From assembly GCA_002440145.1 (NCBI GenBank), contig DJRS01000138.1, forward strand, positions 1 through 8,274: a stretch of DNA of 8,274 nucleotides. The letters are read 5' to 3'. Every line of letters begins with the position of its first letter. Positions within the stretch are counted from its first letter, which is position 1. The position numbers were made by a program, and so were the translations under genes. This DNA comes from Verrucomicrobia bacterium UBA6354. GTDB taxonomy: Bacteria > Verrucomicrobiota > Kiritimatiellia > RFP12 > UBA1067. A model generated the notes under the pieces. It was not told the DNA's origin. It searched no databases and was given only the letters and a program-made list of their open reading frames with translations. Shown piece after piece: positions 6,243-8,274 of the stretch.

Positions 6243-7463
6243 TTAGATTTCCGTCGGCTTGTAGTTCGGGTCGTTCTCTTCGTTGGACGTCGCCTTCTCG
6301 AGGCGCACTTTCGCGCCGTCGCGCAGTTTGCGCGTGCCCGAGGTGACGACCGTCTCGCCCGCCTTGAGGCCCGAGGTGACGGGGATGAGGCCTTCATGCA
6401 CAGGGAGCGTCTTCACGGCGCGCAGCTGGACGGTGCCCTCCGCCTGCACGACATAGACGCCCACGCCGCCCTGGGGCAGGTCGACGATCGCGGTCTGCTG
6501 CACGGTCGGGTATACCGGCGGCGTTTTCTTGTCCGCGATCAGCGTGACGTAGCTGTTCGGGACGAGCAGGCGGTCGGGATTCGCGAACCGCAGGCGCATC
6601 GTGATGGTGGCGGTCGTCAGGGACATTTCGTTGTCGTCGAAGTCGAACGCGCCTTCCTTGTCGTAGATCGAGCCGTTGGGGAGGATGAGGCGCATGCGGT
6701 GGTTGGCGCCCGAAAGCCCCTTGCTCGCGTCCTCGCGCCAGTCCACGTAGGCGCGGTCCGTCAGCGGAAAGCTGACGCGGATGGGGTCGACCTGCACGAT
6801 GCGCGCGAGGGCGCCCTTGGACGGGGCGACGTAATCGCCCACATGCGCGGCGGTTTTGCCGATCTGTCCCGAAATGGGCGCGTAGACCTGCGCTTTTTTG
6901 CAGTCGTATTCGGCGACGACCAGGTTGGCTTTCGCCTGCAGGACGGCGGCTTTGGCGGTGTCCGCCCCAGCTTCGGCGTTGTCGCGTTCGAGCTGGGTGA
7001 TGCCGCGCGCGTCGGCCTTGCGCATGCGCTCCCAGTAGCGTTCGGCGCGGCGGGCTTCGGCTTCGGCGGCTTCCAGATCCGCCTTGCGCTGGTTCACGAC
7101 CGCCTGGTAGCGTTCGTCGTCCAGGCGGTAGAGAAGCTGGCCTTCCTTGACCAGATCGCCTTCCTTGAAGAGGATTTCCTTTATGTAGCCGTCCACCTGC
7201 GGGAGCAGGTCGACTTCCTGAAGGGCTTCGGCATGCGCCACGAACTGTTCGGGCAGATTGTAGGGCAGGTTGGTGACGACCATCGTGGCGACGGTCTCGA
7301 TCGCCTCGGGCAGAACCGCCGCGCCGTGGGGCTTCTCCGCCACGCGTTCGTAGATGTCGCCGGCGATCCATCCGCCCGCGGCGCAGACGGCGGCGAGAAT
7401 GATTGTCGCGGCGACGGCTCCCGTGCGGCTCTTTTCTTCTTTCTTTTCCGTATTGGTATTCAT
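6243..7463 (-). CDS. RND efflux periplasmic adaptor (membrane fusion protein, AcrA/MexA type)
   Basis: This 406-residue protein bridges the RND transporter and the outer-membrane duct. A charged N-terminus is followed by one membrane segment (about 15-35, ending GGWIAG). The only nearby Cys (27) is preceded by Val, so there is no proper lipobox and the protein is probably membrane-anchored rather than lipidated. The domain order is standard. The first lipoyl half is VDLLPQVDGYIKEILFKEGDLVKEGQLLYRLD (85-115, split by the family's G-I-V turn). An alpha-helical hairpin rich in Ala/Glu/Arg follows (about 116-190), then the second lipoyl half AQVYAPISGQIGKTAAHVGD (191-210), a beta-barrel (about 222-315) with RIVQVDPIRVSFPLTDR, and a membrane-proximal domain to about 390. 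The C-terminal tail is polar. Start ATG 7463 has AAGGAG at 7469-7474, and the gene begins only 12 nt after the repressor stop. It matches the MexA/AcrA branch rather than heavy-metal adaptors, since no metal-binding motifs are seen. Confidence 0.95.
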   Translation of the reverse strand: MNTNTEKKEEKSRTGAVAATIILAAVCAAGGWIAGDIYERVAEKPHGAAVLPEAIETVATMVVTNLPYNLPEQFVAHAEALQEVDLLPQVDGYIKEILFKEGDLVKEGQLLYRLDDERYQAVVNQRKADLEAAEAEARRAERYWERMRKADARGITQLERDNAEAGADTAKAAVLQAKANLVVAEYDCKKAQVYAPISGQIGKTAAHVGDYVAPSKGALARIVQVDPIRVSFPLTDRAYVDWREDASKGLSGANHRMRLILPNGSIYDKEGAFDFDDNEMSLTTATITMRLRFANPDRLLVPNSYVTLIADKKTPPVYPTVQQTAIVDLPQGGVGVYVVQAEGTVQLRAVKTLPVHEGLIPVTSGLKAGETVVTSGTRKLRDGAKVRLEKATSNEENDPNYKPTEI

Positions 7464-7468
7464 TTCTT

Positions 7469-7474
7469 CTCCTT
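7469..7474 (-). promoter_or_regulatory. Ribosome binding site of adaptor gene
   Basis: AAGGAG on the - strand, 5 nt before the ATG at 7463 and directly after the repressor TAA (7476-7478). The site fills most of the 12-nt gap and leaves no space for a separate promoter or terminator. Confidence 0.8.
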
Positions 7475-7475
7475 G

Positions 7476-8117
7476 TTAAATGGTTTTCGCGGCGGTTTCG
7501 GCCTGAACCCCCCGCCAGATCGCCTCGTAGGTGTGCGCCAGGGTGGACGCCAGGTCGCAGGTGAGAAATTTCTCGATCTGGGCGCTCACCAGACCGTCCC
7601 AGCAGGCGATGGAGACGGACGCCACCTCGTCCGTATTGACGTCCGCGCGGATGCGTCCGGCGCGTTTGTCGTTCTCGAGCGCCCGCAAAAACGCCTGTTT
7701 CGGACCGAAACTCTCGTTGTTTATGAGGTTTTCGCGCACTTTCGTCATGGACGACTCCGCCCATTTGACCTGGGAACGCATGAAGCGGAAGAAGTCCGCC
7801 CGCTTGGCGTCGCGCGCGATTTCCAGCGCGTTGGCGATCATCATTTTCGCGACGGCCGGGTAGGTCAGGTCGTCTTCCGTGGAAAGCGCCGCGCTCAAGT
7901 CGGACTGGAACTTCTCGAGCGCCGCGTCGACCAAGGCGAGCAAAAGCGCCTCTTTCGTCGGAAAATGCCAGTAAACCGCGCCTTTCGTCATCTTGAGCCG
8001 CGCGGCGATATCCGTGAACGTGGTCCGGTCGTAGCCCTGTTTCGTGAACAGGGCCAAGGCGCTCGCAAGGATCCTCTTGCGCGTCTTTTCGGCTTCTTCT
8101 TTTACTTTGCGCGGCAT
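7476..8117 (-). CDS. TetR/AcrR-family repressor of the efflux operon
   Basis: This 213-residue dimeric DNA-binding repressor has a typical family length. The N-terminal domain is textbook: MPRKVKEEAEKTRKRIL, then ALALFTKQGYDRTTFTDIAA, then the recognition region LKMTKGAVYWHFPTKEALL (about 41-59). The C-terminal two-thirds is a helical ligand and dimer domain, diverged as usual. The opening aligns with E. coli AcrR (MARKTKQEA followed by TRQHIL), which supports the ATG at 8117. An in-frame ATG at 8150 would add 11 residues, but it directly abuts the TATAAT at 8151-8156, so transcription should begin inside that extension. The site before 8117 is weak (AGAAGAA), suggesting modest expression. 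As first gene of the operon, 12 nt before the adaptor, it very probably represses its own promoter together with the pump and releases DNA when a pump substrate or related compound binds. The ligand is unknown. Confidence 0.93.
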   Translation of the reverse strand: MPRKVKEEAEKTRKRILASALALFTKQGYDRTTFTDIAARLKMTKGAVYWHFPTKEALLLALVDAALEKFQSDLSAALSTEDDLTYPAVAKMMIANALEIARDAKRADFFRFMRSQVKWAESSMTKVRENLINNESFGPKQAFLRALENDKRAGRIRADVNTDEVASVSIACWDGLVSAQIEKFLTCDLASTLAHTYEAIWRGVQAETAAKTI

Positions 8118-8150
8118 CGGAAAGTTCTTCTGCAATTTTGATTGGCGCAT

Positions 8151-8181
8151 ATTATAACATACCTACCGGTATGTATGTCAA
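8151..8181 (-). promoter_or_regulatory. Promoter of the repressor-pump operon
   Basis: On the - strand, TTGACA (8181-8176) and TATAAT (8156-8151) are both perfect consensus boxes. The 19-bp spacer is longer than the optimal 17. Start of transcription is expected near 8144, giving a leader of about 27 nt before ATG 8117. No other promoter is visible upstream of the adaptor, transporter or outer-membrane factor genes, so this one should drive all four. Confidence 0.85.
8157..8178. promoter_or_regulatory. TetR-family operator (22-bp inverted repeat)
   Basis: Arms ACATACCTACC (8157-8167) and GGTATGTATGT (8168-8178) form an inverted repeat with no gap and 10 of 11 positions paired; the only mismatch is 8163 against 8172. 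The half-site ACATACAT resembles the operator of E. coli AcrR. It fills the whole -10/-35 spacer and overlaps three bases of the -35 box, so bound repressor would exclude RNA polymerase. The binding partner is inferred from the adjacent repressor gene. Confidence 0.85.
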
Positions 8182-8274
8182 GGGGGTGGCGTCATTTTCC
8201 GCGTGAAAGTTGCGTAAAATGGTCATCCAAACAAAAAATCAAGCGCAAAACAAGCAAATATCGGCTTGAAGCCC
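8182..8274. other. Window-edge region with no gene recognised
   Basis: No convincing start, ribosome site or coding frame is seen. The right half is A-rich on the + strand. A weak five-base inverted repeat (CAAGC 8251-8255 with GCTTG 8264-8268), followed on the - strand by TTTTG, could be the tail of a terminator for a gene further right, but it is too short to call. Confidence 0.4.

Noticed and set aside
3057..8141. A 1694-codon open frame on the + strand opposite the transporter, adaptor and repressor genes
   Set aside because: It is the mirror of three well-supported genes with strongly G/C-ending codons. Its translation is a biased mix of Arg, Asp, His, Gly and Val with no domain, and it runs across gene junctions. 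No ribosome site is visible.
8118..8150. N-terminal extension of the repressor from ATG 8150
   Set aside because: The -10 box ends at 8151, so this codon should lie upstream of the transcript start. Homology to AcrR begins at the ATG at 8117.
8251..8268. Short inverted repeat CAAGC / GCTTG at the right edge, possible - strand terminator
   Set aside because: It has only five paired bases, an imperfect T-run and no visible gene for it to terminate.
1..8274. Search for CRISPR arrays, tRNA or rRNA genes, insertion sequences, toxin-antitoxin pairs or defence genes
   Set aside because: No spaced direct repeats, transposase motifs or RNA-gene hallmarks were seen by eye, and the space is almost fully used by the described genes.

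Overview
The window comes from a GC-rich diderm (Gram-negative-type) bacterium. It encodes a tripartite envelope efflux pump whose outer-membrane component carries a lipobox. The phylum cannot be fixed from the sequence. A member of the Verrucomicrobiota/Kiritimatiellota (PVC) group would fit my general impression, but that is a low-confidence inference.

Left part, + strand. Positions 1-858 hold a 5'-truncated ATP-grasp protein of the TupA-like family, a type usually found in surface-polysaccharide clusters. A 242-base gap follows. It carries a perfect TATAAT in an extended -10 context (994-1002), then a small DUF493/YbeD-like gene (1101-1352). A possible 31-codon leader reading frame (1009-1104) starts where transcription is expected to begin and overlaps the DUF493 start by ATGA. 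A GC hairpin and a strong stem-loop with T-rich flanks on both sides (about 1381-1427) separate this gene from the convergent operon.

Right part, - strand, 8181 down to 1444. This is one compact four-gene operon in the order TetR/AcrR-type repressor, periplasmic adaptor, RND inner-membrane transporter, outer-membrane factor lipoprotein. The gaps are 12 nt, 33 nt and a 4-nt ATGA overlap, so transcription and partly translation are coupled. The only promoter I can see lies in front of the repressor gene. It has consensus TTGACA and TATAAT boxes 19 bp apart, and a near-perfect 22-bp inverted repeat fills the spacer. The expected behaviour is autorepression: the repressor sits on its own promoter until a ligand releases it, and the whole pump is then made. 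The adaptor links the proton-driven transporter to the outer-membrane channel to export drugs or other amphiphilic compounds.

This is mostly a well-known type of locus, and I see no clear sign of a new system. The points worth a second look are the promoter/operator layout, which moves the repressor start codon; the nonamer TATAATATG shared by both promoters; the possible leaderless leader ORF; the shared bidirectional terminator; and methionines in place of the usual phenylalanines in the pump's switch loop.
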